Assembly (NCBI RefSeq): GCF_000299895.1
Contig: NZ_AMRG01000003.1
Span: 62,001-126,000, forward strand
Length of the DNA: 64,000 bases
From: Idiomarina xiamenensis 10-D-4
Lineage (GTDB): Bacteria > Pseudomonadota > Gammaproteobacteria > Enterobacterales > Alteromonadaceae
Direction: 5' to 3'
In this document: positions 1 to 7,879 of the stretch, one piece after another
Layout of the letters: each line of letters begins with the position of its first letter
Position numbering within the stretch: the stretch's first letter is position 1
Made by a program: the position numbers and the translations under genes
Notes under the pieces: generated by a model
Database searches by the model: none
Seen by the model: only the letters and a program-made list of their open reading frames with translations
Told to the model about the DNA's origin: nothing

Positions 1-169
1 TTCATGGTTAGCCACCTAATCCTCAGTGCCTTGGCTAGGTCACATCCTGCGTAACAACATTCCAACCTTTGTTACGTCCTAGCAGCTACTTCTGGCGATA
101 TGCGAATCATGTCCGATGAGTTTGAAATATGCAAGTAGTTGGTAGGAAAAGATTAGATCGGGTTGGGAA

Positions 170-199
170 CACCAGCAAGTTTGCTGGTGCTCCTTTTTT
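170..199 (+). terminator. Rho-independent terminator, plus strand
   Basis: Inverted arms caccagca and tgctggtg close a tight hairpin that is followed directly by a run of T on the plus strand. The minus strand has no matching T run, so it is not the etfA terminator. It implies a plus-strand transcript ending here whose gene lies upstream of the window or is a short RNA within 1-165. A plus-strand frame ending in TAA at 52-54 could be the tail of such a gene, but nothing in it is recognisable. Confidence 0.75.
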
Positions 200-200
200 C

Positions 201-1136
201 TTAAAGCTTAGATTCTAGGGCGGGTAGCACGTCAAATAAGTCGGCCACTAAGCCATAATCGGCGACTTGGAAAATTGGCGCGTCTTCGTCTTTATTAATG
301 GCAACGATGACTTTTGAGTCTTTCATACCGGCCAAATGTTGAATAGCACCACTGATGCCCACGGCAATGTAAAGTTGCGGTGCAACAATTTTACCGGTCT
401 GACCGACTTGCATGTCATTCGGTACAAAGCCCGCATCAACCGCTGCGCGAGAAGCGCCCACCGCAGCACCGAGCTTATCTGCAACAGCCTCTAATAACTT
501 AAAGTTATCGCCATTTTGCATGCCTCGACCACCGGAAATCACCACTTCGGCAGCGGTTAACTCCGGCCGCTCAGAAGCCGCTAACTGCTCACCCACAAAG
601 CTCGACTTGTCGCTACTTTGTACCGCGTCGACGGCGTCAACAGCGGCACTTCCGCCTTGTGCAGCCACAGCGTCAAAGGCCGTAGCACGAACGGTAATCA
701 CTTTAATGGCATCACCAGACTGTACCGTGGCGATGGCATTACCGGCATAAATTGGGCGTTTAAAAGTATCTTCGCTTTCTACCGTAATGATATCCGATAC
801 CTGACCGACATCTAACAACGCCGCTACGCGTGGCATGAAGTTTTTACCGGTGGTAGTGGCTGGCGCTAAAATGTGACTGTAATCACCTTGCTTCGCCAAT
901 TGCGCAACTAAGGCGCCAAGATTTTCTGCTAATTGATGGCCGTAAGCGGCGTTGTCAGCTAATAGAACTCGTTTAACGACTGCCACGTTAGCCGCTTCAT
1001 CGGCGACTGACTGACAGCTTTCACCGGCAACCAACAACGTAATATCGCTACCGATTTGCTCTGCCGCCGCCAAGGTTTTCAGTGTGGCAGGGTTTAATGC
1101 CTGATTATCATGTTCTGCGATAACTAAAATGCTCAT
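201..1136 (-). CDS. etfA: Electron transfer flavoprotein alpha subunit
   Basis: The 311-residue protein is a full-length EtfA. With EtfB it forms the soluble FAD/AMP heterodimer that takes electrons from acyl-CoA and related dehydrogenases and passes them to ETF-ubiquinone oxidoreductase. The N-terminal part is the alpha/beta domain; the last 120 residues carry the FAD-binding signature (GRGM near residue 205, then [25 protein letters not shown] and [12 protein letters not shown]). The ATG at 1136 overlaps the etfB stop as ATGA, so the two subunits are translationally coupled in the usual etfB-etfA order. Identification is firm; which dehydrogenases feed it cannot be told from this window. 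Confidence 0.95.
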   Translation of the reverse strand: MSILVIAEHDNQALNPATLKTLAAAEQIGSDITLLVAGESCQSVADEAANVAVVKRVLLADNAAYGHQLAENLGALVAQLAKQGDYSHILAPATTTGKNFMPRVAALLDVGQVSDIITVESEDTFKRPIYAGNAIATVQSGDAIKVITVRATAFDAVAAQGGSAAVDAVDAVQSSDKSSFVGEQLAASERPELTAAEVVISGGRGMQNGDNFKLLEAVADKLGAAVGASRAAVDAGFVPNDMQVGQTGKIVAPQLYIAVGISGAIQHLAGMKDSKVIVAINKDEDAPIFQVADYGLVADLFDVLPALESKL

Positions 1137-1882
1137 AATACTTTTGCCTCATTTTTAAGTTTATCGATCAGTTCATCGACATCGGCGACTTTCACACCAG
1201 CACTACGTTCGGCAGGTGGCTCAACTTTCAGCAGCTTAATGTTACTGCTTATGGTGACGCCTAAGTCATCGGCGCTCAGCGTCTCCAACGGCTTACGTTT
1301 AGCTTTCATAATATCGGGTAGCTTGGCGTAACGCGGTTCGTTCAAGCGTAAATCGGTAGTGACAATTGCAGGCAGCTGTAGCTTCACGGTTTGTAAGCCG
1401 CCGTCGACTTCACGAGTCACTTCGACACTACCGTCAGCCAGGCTTACCTTAGATGCAAATGTGCCCTGCGGCATATCGGTCAGTGCACCTAGCATTTGCC
1501 CTGCTTGGTTATTATCTGAGTCAATAGACTGTTTACCCAGAATAACCAACTGTGGTTGCTCTTTTTCGACCACACCCTTTAACAGCTTAGCGACGCTTAA
1601 GGAGTCAGGCATGCTATCATGCTCGACATGGATAGCCCGGTCGGCACCTAACGCTAATGCCGTACGTAACTGTTCCTGCACCGCTTTCGGACCTATACTC
1701 ACCACCACCACTTCATCGGCGATGCCTTGCTCTTTTAATCGCACCGCTTCTTCAACGGCGATTTCGCAGAATGGATTCAACGCCATTTTTACGTTGGCGA
1801 GATCGACGTCTGACTGATCTGGTTTGACGCGTACTTTGACGTTGTAGTCAATGACACGTTTTACCGCGACAAGTACTTTCAT
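1133..1882 (-). CDS. etfB: Electron transfer flavoprotein beta subunit
   Basis: This is the EtfB partner, 249 residues. The start is placed at the ATG at 1882 because the protein then begins [20 protein letters not shown], the usual EtfB N terminus, and an AAAGGA Shine-Dalgarno sequence precedes it; a frame-open upstream extension to 1966 has no such support. The AMP-binding and recognition-loop part is visible around [19 protein letters not shown], and [20 protein letters not shown] is the conserved C-terminal block. It heads a two-gene operon with etfA and is divergent from csdE. Confidence 0.95.
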   Translation of the reverse strand: MKVLVAVKRVIDYNVKVRVKPDQSDVDLANVKMALNPFCEIAVEEAVRLKEQGIADEVVVVSIGPKAVQEQLRTALALGADRAIHVEHDSMPDSLSVAKLLKGVVEKEQPQLVILGKQSIDSDNNQAGQMLGALTDMPQGTFASKVSLADGSVEVTREVDGGLQTVKLQLPAIVTTDLRLNEPRYAKLPDIMKAKRKPLETLSADDLGVTISSNIKLLKVEPPAERSAGVKVADVDELIDKLKNEAKVL

Positions 1883-2115
1883 GTTGTTGTTCCTTTCTCG
1901 GATAACCGCTTTAATGTAATTTGCTGCATTATCATGTTTTGCAGTAACGGGTACAAGATAGCACAAGTTATGACCTTGACGTAAACGTAAACTTGACTAG
2001 ACGCCTAGCCGGTCTTGTTACTATCATTTTTGTTACGATGTCGTTCGGTTATAATACCGTTATCTTCATTAGTTACTGTTGAAGCCCGTTTTTGGAGCTT
2101 TATGGCGCACACATC

Positions 2116-2523
2116 ATGAGCAACGAGTCTGCCGCACCAATCTTTCAGCAACGCGAACAAAGTTTGCGTGAACTGGTATCGATCGCCCGTAACATGCCAA
2201 ACTTTGAAGCCGCTTGGCGTAACGCCGAAAATGCCGTCAGTGGCTGCGAAGCGCAAGTATGGATGCACACCGAATGGCAAGCCAATGGTCATGTCAGATT
2301 GCGACTGGATAGTGAGTCACGCTTGGTAAAAGGCACGCTGGGGGTACTGCAGCAAGCGCTGGACGGCGCCACCGCCGCGCAGATCGTCAATTTTGACGTA
2401 AACGCGTACTTTGCAAAAATTGGCTTACAGCGTTTTCTTAGCCCTTCGCGCAATAACGGCGTGTTTCAGGTGACTCGTCAGTTACAGCAGCGGGCGGCGG
2501 CATACGCCGCTGCAAACGCTTAA
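2116..2523 (+). CDS. csdE: SufE/CsdE-family sulfur acceptor protein
   Basis: This 135-residue protein belongs to the SufE family, which accepts persulfide sulfur from a cysteine desulfurase (SufS or CsdA) on one cysteine. The motif VSGCEAQVWM places the acceptor at Cys44, and the downstream LRLDSESRLVKGTLGVL block is typical. The start is taken at the ATG at 2116 (MSNESAAP); an upstream in-frame ATG at 2092 lengthens the protein without conserved residues. Its neighbour on the other strand is tcdA (csdL); E. coli groups csdA, csdE and csdL, so CsdE is favoured over SufE, although no csdA is adjacent. Its last 86 bases overlap the end of tcdA. Confidence 0.85.
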   Translation: MSNESAAPIFQQREQSLRELVSIARNMPNFEAAWRNAENAVSGCEAQVWMHTEWQANGHVRLRLDSESRLVKGTLGVLQQALDGATAAQIVNFDVNAYFAKIGLQRFLSPSRNNGVFQVTRQLQQRAAAYAAANA

Positions 2524-3274
2524 ACAAGGTCGCCACCGCAAACATCGCGAAGGTATTGGTGACGACCATTGCCGCACCAAAGCCACTTTGGCAATCCATG
2601 CGCATACTGCCGGCACCGGGTTTAGCATGACTAATGTCGCCATTGGCAACGGGATAACGCAATTGTTCGGTAGAGTAAACCACATCAATACCAAACTTGC
2701 GCTGCGGATTTTTAGAAAACTGGTAATCGCGCCTTAATAAGCTGCGTACTTTGGCTAACAGCGGATCTTGTTGCGCCCGCGTAATATCAGCAACGCTAAT
2801 TTGGGTCGGGTCGATTTGACCACCGGCTCCGCCACAACTGACTAACGCTAACTTACGCCGCTTGCACCAGGCCATTAATGCCGCTTTACTGCTAACACTA
2901 TCAATGGCATCAATGACCCCATCAACAGCGTCCGAAAGATAGTCTTCAAAGTTCTCTGGTAACAAGAAATCGTCGATGAAACGCACTTGGCAAGCAGGAT
3001 TGATATCGACCACTCGAGCCGCTAAAACGTCGCCCTTTAAACGCCCTATAGTACTTTGCGTGGCGGGTAATTGACGATTGCTGTTGCTCAGCGCGATATC
3101 ATCCAAGTCGATCAGTGTGAGCCGACCTACACCACTGCGCGCTAACGCTTCTACGGCCCAAGAACCGACGCCGCCGAGCCCGGCAACAACGATGTGGCAA
3201 TGTTGCAAATAATCGCTAAACGCTTGCCCATAAACACGTCCAATACCGGCAAAGCGGCTTTGATAATCATTCAT
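2438..3274 (-). CDS. tcdA: tRNA threonylcarbamoyladenosine dehydratase TcdA (CsdL)
   Basis: TcdA is an E1-like (MoeB/ThiF fold) enzyme that uses ATP to cyclise N6-threonylcarbamoyladenosine at position 37 of tRNAs to its cyclic form. The protein is 278 residues when started at the ATG at 3274 (MNDYQSRFAGIGRVYG), which matches the family; upstream in-frame codons are unlikely to be used. The nucleotide-binding glycine motif VVAGLGGVGSWAVEAL, the LIDLDDI acidic strand, NSNRQLPAT and the VVYSTEQ segment are all present. The gene runs toward csdE and the two coding regions overlap tail to tail at 2438-2523. Confidence 0.93.
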   Translation of the reverse strand: MNDYQSRFAGIGRVYGQAFSDYLQHCHIVVAGLGGVGSWAVEALARSGVGRLTLIDLDDIALSNSNRQLPATQSTIGRLKGDVLAARVVDINPACQVRFIDDFLLPENFEDYLSDAVDGVIDAIDSVSSKAALMAWCKRRKLALVSCGGAGGQIDPTQISVADITRAQQDPLLAKVRSLLRRDYQFSKNPQRKFGIDVVYSTEQLRYPVANGDISHAKPGAGSMRMDCQSGFGAAMVVTNTFAMFAVATLFKRLQRRMPPPAAVTDESPETRRYCAKG

Positions 3275-3278
3275 CAGA

Positions 3279-3743
3279 TCACGACTCTTGCTGTTGCAGC
3301 GCAAGCTGACTACACGCCTGCTCGCTAACGTCATAGATAATAAAACATAAATGAGTGACATCACCACGGGTTGAAGTCAGCGGTAACAGGGTAACGTTCT
3401 GGTACATCCAATCACTGTTACCGGTGACCGGGCGGTAATGCCGAAAGCGGAACAGGTATGGTCGCTGTTGCCAGGTAATAAATGCTCGGGAGCCCAGTTG
3501 CCAAACCACATCGGTTTTTCGCCGTAGCCAGCTTTCGTCGATTTCAGAACAACAGCTAAATAACGACTTACCGCGTACCTGACTTGGTCGCAAACCGCTG
3601 TGGTTTTCCATAAAGGCGTTCCACACTTGAATTTGAAAAGCGTTATCGACGACCACAATGCCAACGTCTATCGCGCCAAGGATACTCAGTTGCCAATGCA
3701 GTTCTTCGAGTTGCGCCAGTTCATCTAAGGCTTGATTACTCAT
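3279..3743 (-). CDS. PAS-domain signalling protein
   Basis: A 154-residue soluble protein made essentially of one PAS domain (about residues 18-145), with the typical opening AIDVGIVVVDNAFQIQVWNAFMENHSG and the RGKSLFSC helix segment. No output domain follows, so it is a stand-alone sensor or adaptor. Its start overlaps the stop of the upstream response-regulator gene as ATGA, so the two are one translational unit and probably act together. The ligand is unknown. There are two adjacent cysteines (FSCCSEID) in the PAS core, but no known haem or flavin motif is evident. Confidence 0.7.
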   Translation of the reverse strand: MSNQALDELAQLEELHWQLSILGAIDVGIVVVDNAFQIQVWNAFMENHSGLRPSQVRGKSLFSCCSEIDESWLRRKTDVVWQLGSRAFITWQQRPYLFRFRHYRPVTGNSDWMYQNVTLLPLTSTRGDVTHLCFIIYDVSEQACSQLALQQQES

Positions 3744-4744
3744 GAGCTAGACTCCAACAGATGCGTCAATAAGCGATCTAACGCGGGTAACGCGACTTGA
3801 GGAAATAATAACAGCAAGTCAAAGCTGACTTGACTGTCAGCCATACTGTAACCAATTTCAATGGCCAGTACTCGCTGCCAACGCTCTTGGTGACGACTCA
3901 GCAAGTCGCTAATATGACTATCACGCGCCAACAGTACCGGTTGACTGGGCGAAAATTGCACATGTAACTGTTCCGACAGCCCCTGTAGGCAGGCGCTGCT
4001 AATGATGCTGGCAGTATCCATCACCGCTTCTAACTGCGTTTGTGCTGGTGATAACGTGCTTTGATAACCCAACAGTTCGGTTAAATCGGCAATCGCGGTA
4101 TCGTTAAAGATCACCAATGCTTCGCCGTTAACTCCGCTGCCGGCAAAGCCCTGGCTGACTGCCGATACCGTCGCTCGGGTATCAATGGCGGTCAACGCCA
4201 TATGTAATTCGCTCGGTGCAATGATATTGACTGTCGGTACGGGCAAGTTAATAAAACGCTTGAAAACACGCGCCAGCAGATCACCGGCTCGCCCCATGGC
4301 GACGTTGGCAACTTCCTGATAAGTATCGCGTGCGGACAACGCCGTATCTTCAGTGGCGCTCTGCAGCTGCCCTGCCGCCGCTTGGTATAAACCGAATCGA
4401 CGTAATAGCTGGCGTAGCTCAGCCGCTGCCATCGGCTTCTTAATAAAAGCCATGGCACCCAGTTGCTGCACGCGCTGCTGTGCTTGCGGCTGGATATCAC
4501 CCGACACCACAATGACAAAACAATCTAATTGTTCCTGTTGAATCGCCGCTAAGGTTTGATAGCCATCCATGACGGGCATATTAAGGTCTAAGAATAGCAC
4601 CTCGGCCTGCCCCGCACGTACCCGTTTCAAACCCTGTTCACCGTCCTCAGCATAATGGATGATGGCATCCCAATCAGCAGGCAAGCTGCGCTGTAACTGC
4701 TTACGCGCCATGGTCGAGTCATCGCAAATGGTGATTGTTAACAT
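3740..4744 (-). CDS. Response regulator with CheC/CheX-like C-terminal domain
   Basis: A 334-residue fusion. Residues 1-120 are a CheY-type receiver with acidic residues after TICDDS, the phospho-acceptor Asp53 (FLDLNMPVMDG) and the conserved Lys103 before Pro. Residues about 140-330 resemble CheC/CheX phosphatases: EVANVAMGRAGDLLA keeps the E-x-x-N catalytic pattern (Glu144, Asn147) and GEALVIFND is the usual strand. The second CheC-like helix (MDTASIISSACLQG) has lost the Glu. CheC-type proteins dephosphorylate CheY-P, so this may be a self- or cross-dephosphorylating regulator. It is cotranscribed with the PAS protein; no chemotaxis genes are nearby. Confidence 0.75.
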   Translation of the reverse strand: MLTITICDDSTMARKQLQRSLPADWDAIIHYAEDGEQGLKRVRAGQAEVLFLDLNMPVMDGYQTLAAIQQEQLDCFVIVVSGDIQPQAQQRVQQLGAMAFIKKPMAAAELRQLLRRFGLYQAAAGQLQSATEDTALSARDTYQEVANVAMGRAGDLLARVFKRFINLPVPTVNIIAPSELHMALTAIDTRATVSAVSQGFAGSGVNGEALVIFNDTAIADLTELLGYQSTLSPAQTQLEAVMDTASIISSACLQGLSEQLHVQFSPSQPVLLARDSHISDLLSRHQERWQRVLAIEIGYSMADSQVSFDLLLLFPQVALPALDRLLTHLLESSS

Positions 4745-4932
4745 GCGTTATACCTTGGTTGCTTTGGCGCTTGGCATGAGGCTGCGCTGGCGGCTGAAAA
4801 TGAACGAATCAGGGTCATTCAGCGTATTGCTTATACGCTTGGGCGTGTCTAATCGATTTATTCACGCCTTTTCCACTACAGTTTAGCGGATGCTAAACCG
4901 CGGGGCTGCGATTCTAACCAGTTATGGAATGT

Positions 4933-5406
4933 ATGAAAAGTCAACAAATACGGAAATTTGTCCACTTTACCTTAATAATGCTCGGCCTGCTGTTAAGCCT
5001 TAACCGCTCTGCCTACGCCGATGTTACCGTATCGCCACAACAAGTGGTCAGTCGTTATTGCGAATTAGAATTTATCGGCGCTCGCTTTGACGCCGAACAA
5101 CAGCCCAAATTTGACAACTTAGTCAGTTGGCCTGCAGCGCCAGCCGTAGCAACCCGGCATCTAGTCATCGACCGCTTTGCGGTGGTGCCGTTAAGCAACG
5201 ACGCCGGCTACGCCGAGGTTGCGGTGGATTATTGGGTCATCGGTATACTCAGTGACAATCAACTGCAACGTTTTAGTGAAAGCAAGAGTAAACGCATCGT
5301 ATTCCGCTTACACGAAGATAGCAGCGGTTGGCGTATTCATGCGCCGCGACTCGACCCTCATGTGAGCCTCAGTGCAGTTACGCAATACCTTGCACAAGCT
5401 CGTTAA
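4933..5406 (+). CDS. Secreted hypothetical protein
   Basis: A 157-residue protein starting MKSQQIRKFVHF with an N-terminal hydrophobic segment (LIMLGLLLSLN) and a likely signal-peptidase site after SAYA, so the mature part is periplasmic. The mature domain is a mixed alpha/beta sequence with a Trp-rich centre (VAVDYWVIG) and no catalytic motif that I recognise. It may have an NTF2-like fold, but that is a guess. The ATG at 4933 is preferred to the one at 4924 because the basic n-region then begins directly. Its stop lies one base from the thyA stop on the other strand. Confidence 0.6.
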   Translation: MKSQQIRKFVHFTLIMLGLLLSLNRSAYADVTVSPQQVVSRYCELEFIGARFDAEQQPKFDNLVSWPAAPAVATRHLVIDRFAVVPLSNDAGYAEVAVDYWVIGILSDNQLQRFSESKSKRIVFRLHEDSSGWRIHAPRLDPHVSLSAVTQYLAQAR

Positions 5407-5407
5407 A

Positions 5408-6259
5408 CTACACCGCAAACGGGTATTTAATCGGTTCATGATGACGATATCCACTAACGCTAAAGTCGTCGGTACTGACCCAAGTTTCAAGGTCTTCTAA
5501 CGTCTTAATGTCGGGATTGATACTCAACTGTGGCGACGGGTATGGCTCTCGCTTAAGCTGCACGTCACGCATCAACGGCAATTGATTCTCGTAAATATGT
5601 GCGTTGACGATTTTGTGATACGCAAAGCCCGCTTTATGCCCCGTGATTTGGGCGACTAAAGCGAGCAGCACAAAGCATTGAATTTGATTAAAGTTGAGGC
5701 CTAGCGGCACATCACAGCTACGCTGATATGAAGTCAGGTGCAGGGTATCGCCGAGTAATGAAAAGGTGTGCGTGTGCATACACGGGCGCAAACACCCTAA
5801 CTCAAATTCACCGGGATTATAAAAGGTCATAATTTCAGCGCGGTCATCGATGCCACGACTGAGGTTATCGACTACTTTACGCAGTTGGTCTAAATGACTG
5901 CCGTCGGGGCGTTGCCAAGCACGTCCTTGGACACCATAAACCCGCCCCATGTCGTCTTCGCCGCGGCGATTCGGATTCTGCAACCAAGCTTGGTTTTGGT
6001 TGGCGTTGGCATTCCAAGTATTACAACCGATAGCACGGAACTGGGCGGCACTTGAGTAACCACGCAAATAGCCTAATAACTCGGCGATAGCCGATTTATA
6101 AAAGCTTTTACGGGTGGTGATCAAGGGAAACTGGTTGTTGCCCACATCATAGGTTAAGTCGGCATTGATCACCGTCAGACAACGAATGCCGGTGCGTTGG
6201 TTTTCGACCCATATTCCCTCGTCAACGATGCGCTGACATAACGCTAGATAAGCTTTCAT
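5408..6259 (-). CDS. thyA: Thymidylate synthase
   Basis: ThyA makes dTMP from dUMP with methylene-tetrahydrofolate as donor, yielding dihydrofolate, which the folA product encoded at 34794-35285 recycles. At 283 residues it belongs to the slightly longer Vibrio-type group. The catalytic cysteine is Cys160 in [13 protein letters not shown], followed by the phosphate-binding [15 protein letters not shown] segment and the C-terminal KYPFAV. The usual His after the Cys is Met here, as I recall from the longer ThyA group. The ATG overlaps the lgt stop (ATGA), giving the conserved lgt-thyA coupling. Confidence 0.96.
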   Translation of the reverse strand: MKAYLALCQRIVDEGIWVENQRTGIRCLTVINADLTYDVGNNQFPLITTRKSFYKSAIAELLGYLRGYSSAAQFRAIGCNTWNANANQNQAWLQNPNRRGEDDMGRVYGVQGRAWQRPDGSHLDQLRKVVDNLSRGIDDRAEIMTFYNPGEFELGCLRPCMHTHTFSLLGDTLHLTSYQRSCDVPLGLNFNQIQCFVLLALVAQITGHKAGFAYHKIVNAHIYENQLPLMRDVQLKREPYPSPQLSINPDIKTLEDLETWVSTDDFSVSGYRHHEPIKYPFAV

Positions 6260-7068
6260 TTGACCTTAACTTTGCTTTGAAAACGACCTTGATAGGCTAA
6301 CACCATCAGCACCACCCCGACCAGTATCATCGGCACGGTTAACCACTGTCCCATCGACATACCCAGCGATAACAGGCCTAGGTGCTCGTCGGGTTCACGG
6401 AAAAACTCGACGGTAAAACGCGCCGCGCCATAACCGATCAAAAACAAACCACCCACGGCGCCGGTAGGGCGCGGCTTGCGTGTAAATAGCCAGAGCACGA
6501 AGAATAACAGCAGCCCTTCTAAACCCGCTTCGTATAGCTGTGATGGATGCCTTGCAACCGGACCACCTGAGGGAAACACCATTGCCCATGGCACATCGGC
6601 CGGACGCCCCCACAATTCGCCGTTAATAAAGTTACCGATACGGCCTAAGCCTAACCCTACCGGTACTAAAGGCGCGATAAAATCGCCGACCGCGAGTATC
6701 GCTTTAGCTTTGACCCGGGCAAAAATGATGATGGTGGCAATCACGCCTAGTAAGCCGCCGTGGAACGACATACCACCACTGGTGATATCGAATAAATACA
6801 GCGGATTCTCGAGAAAGCGTGGAAACTGGTAAAACAGCACATAACCGACGCGACCGCCGATAACCACGCCTAAAAAACACCAGAACAGCAAATCGCTAAA
6901 TTGTTCACTGGTCCAGTTGGGGTCGCGCTTAACCTGACGGTTGCCATACCAAAAGGCGAACGCTAACCCTAAAAGGTACATGAGTCCGTACCAACGAATA
7001 TCAACCGGGCCAAGGCTAACAATGACTGGATCGATCTGCGGGAGTACCCACGCCTGTTGCTGTATCAC
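6256..7068 (-). CDS. lgt: Phosphatidylglycerol-prolipoprotein diacylglyceryl transferase
   Basis: Lgt is the inner-membrane enzyme that adds diacylglycerol to the lipobox cysteine of prolipoproteins. The signature [10 protein letters not shown] and [10 protein letters not shown] are present, with about seven hydrophobic segments. I choose the GTG at 7068 as the start: AGGGA lies just upstream, the N terminus ([15 protein letters not shown]) then aligns residue for residue with E. coli Lgt, and the 270-residue length fits. The ATG at 7101 would overlap the upstream gene by 29 bases. It is part of the rppH-ptsP-TSUP-lgt-thyA operon and would process the lipoproteins predicted at 42224, 47971 and 57142. 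Confidence 0.93.
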   Translation of the reverse strand: MIQQQAWVLPQIDPVIVSLGPVDIRWYGLMYLLGLAFAFWYGNRQVKRDPNWTSEQFSDLLFWCFLGVVIGGRVGYVLFYQFPRFLENPLYLFDITSGGMSFHGGLLGVIATIIIFARVKAKAILAVGDFIAPLVPVGLGLGRIGNFINGELWGRPADVPWAMVFPSGGPVARHPSQLYEAGLEGLLLFFVLWLFTRKPRPTGAVGGLFLIGYGAARFTVEFFREPDEHLGLLSLGMSMGQWLTVPMILVGVVLMVLAYQGRFQSKVKVK

Positions 7069-7072
7069 GACA

Positions 7073-7870
7073 TTATCCCTGTAATAAGTGAACACCGACA
7101 ATGACTAAAAAGCCGGCAAAGATTTGTTGTAAGCGACGCACTGGCAAGCGTTGTGTTAAGCGCGCACCTAACGGCGCCACTAACACCGATGCAATGCTGA
7201 TACCCAGCCACGCTTGCAAATTGATATAACCCAAGATTGCACTGGGTTGTTCGCGTAGATGCAACTGTCCAAGCAGCAAAAACATCAACACCGCACTGAT
7301 AGCGATGGTTAAGCTAGCCACCGACGACACCGCGATAGCGCGCCGTACCGGCAGCTGCAAGCGCTGTAAAAATGGCACCGTTAACGCACCTCCGCCAATA
7401 CCCACCAATGCTGATAGCAGGCCAATGGCTGTGCCACCCGAAGCAACCACGACATAAGGTGCATTGACCAGCGGCTCGCCCTCACGCGACGGCATTAACA
7501 TACGAATCGAGAGTAAAATCATCACCGCGGCGAAAATGCGTTTTAACCAAATCGGGTCGATCACCGTCGCTAATAATGCGCCCGCGGCAGCCCCCAATAC
7601 CAACCCAGGGATTAACCGTTTAACCCAAAAACTATCTACCTGACCATGCTTTGCATGAGCGCGTGACGCACTGAGCGTGGTCATACAAATGGTCGCCAAG
7701 CTGGTCGCAATCGCCGTTGGCATCACCAGTTCGGCACTAACGCCCAACATGGGCAGTAAAAACACTAACAATGGCACCACCACCAAGCCACCGCCGATAC
7801 CCAATAAACCAGCTAACAAGCCCGCTAAGGTTCCACCCGCCAGACACCATAACCATCCCGCTATTAACAT
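7073..7870 (-). CDS. TSUP (TauE/SafE) family membrane transporter
   Basis: A 265-residue polytopic membrane protein of the TauE/SafE family, thought to export small sulfur-containing or organic anions. It has the internal duplication typical of the family: [20 protein letters not shown] at the N terminus and [19 protein letters not shown] in the second half. About eight membrane segments are visible. An AAGGAAG site precedes the ATG by six bases. It sits between ptsP and lgt in one tightly packed operon. The substrate cannot be assigned from sequence. Confidence 0.88.
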   Translation of the reverse strand: MLIAGWLWCLAGGTLAGLLAGLLGIGGGLVVVPLLVFLLPMLGVSAELVMPTAIATSLATICMTTLSASRAHAKHGQVDSFWVKRLIPGLVLGAAAGALLATVIDPIWLKRIFAAVMILLSIRMLMPSREGEPLVNAPYVVVASGGTAIGLLSALVGIGGGALTVPFLQRLQLPVRRAIAVSSVASLTIAISAVLMFLLLGQLHLREQPSAILGYINLQAWLGISIASVLVAPLGARLTQRLPVRRLQQIFAGFLVIVGVHLLQG

Positions 7871-7879
7871 GAGACTTCC

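Noticed and set aside
1-165. Known structural RNA (tmRNA, RNase P RNA or 6S RNA) before the first terminator
   Set aside because: None of the conserved core sequences of these RNAs could be matched, so it is left as unassigned.
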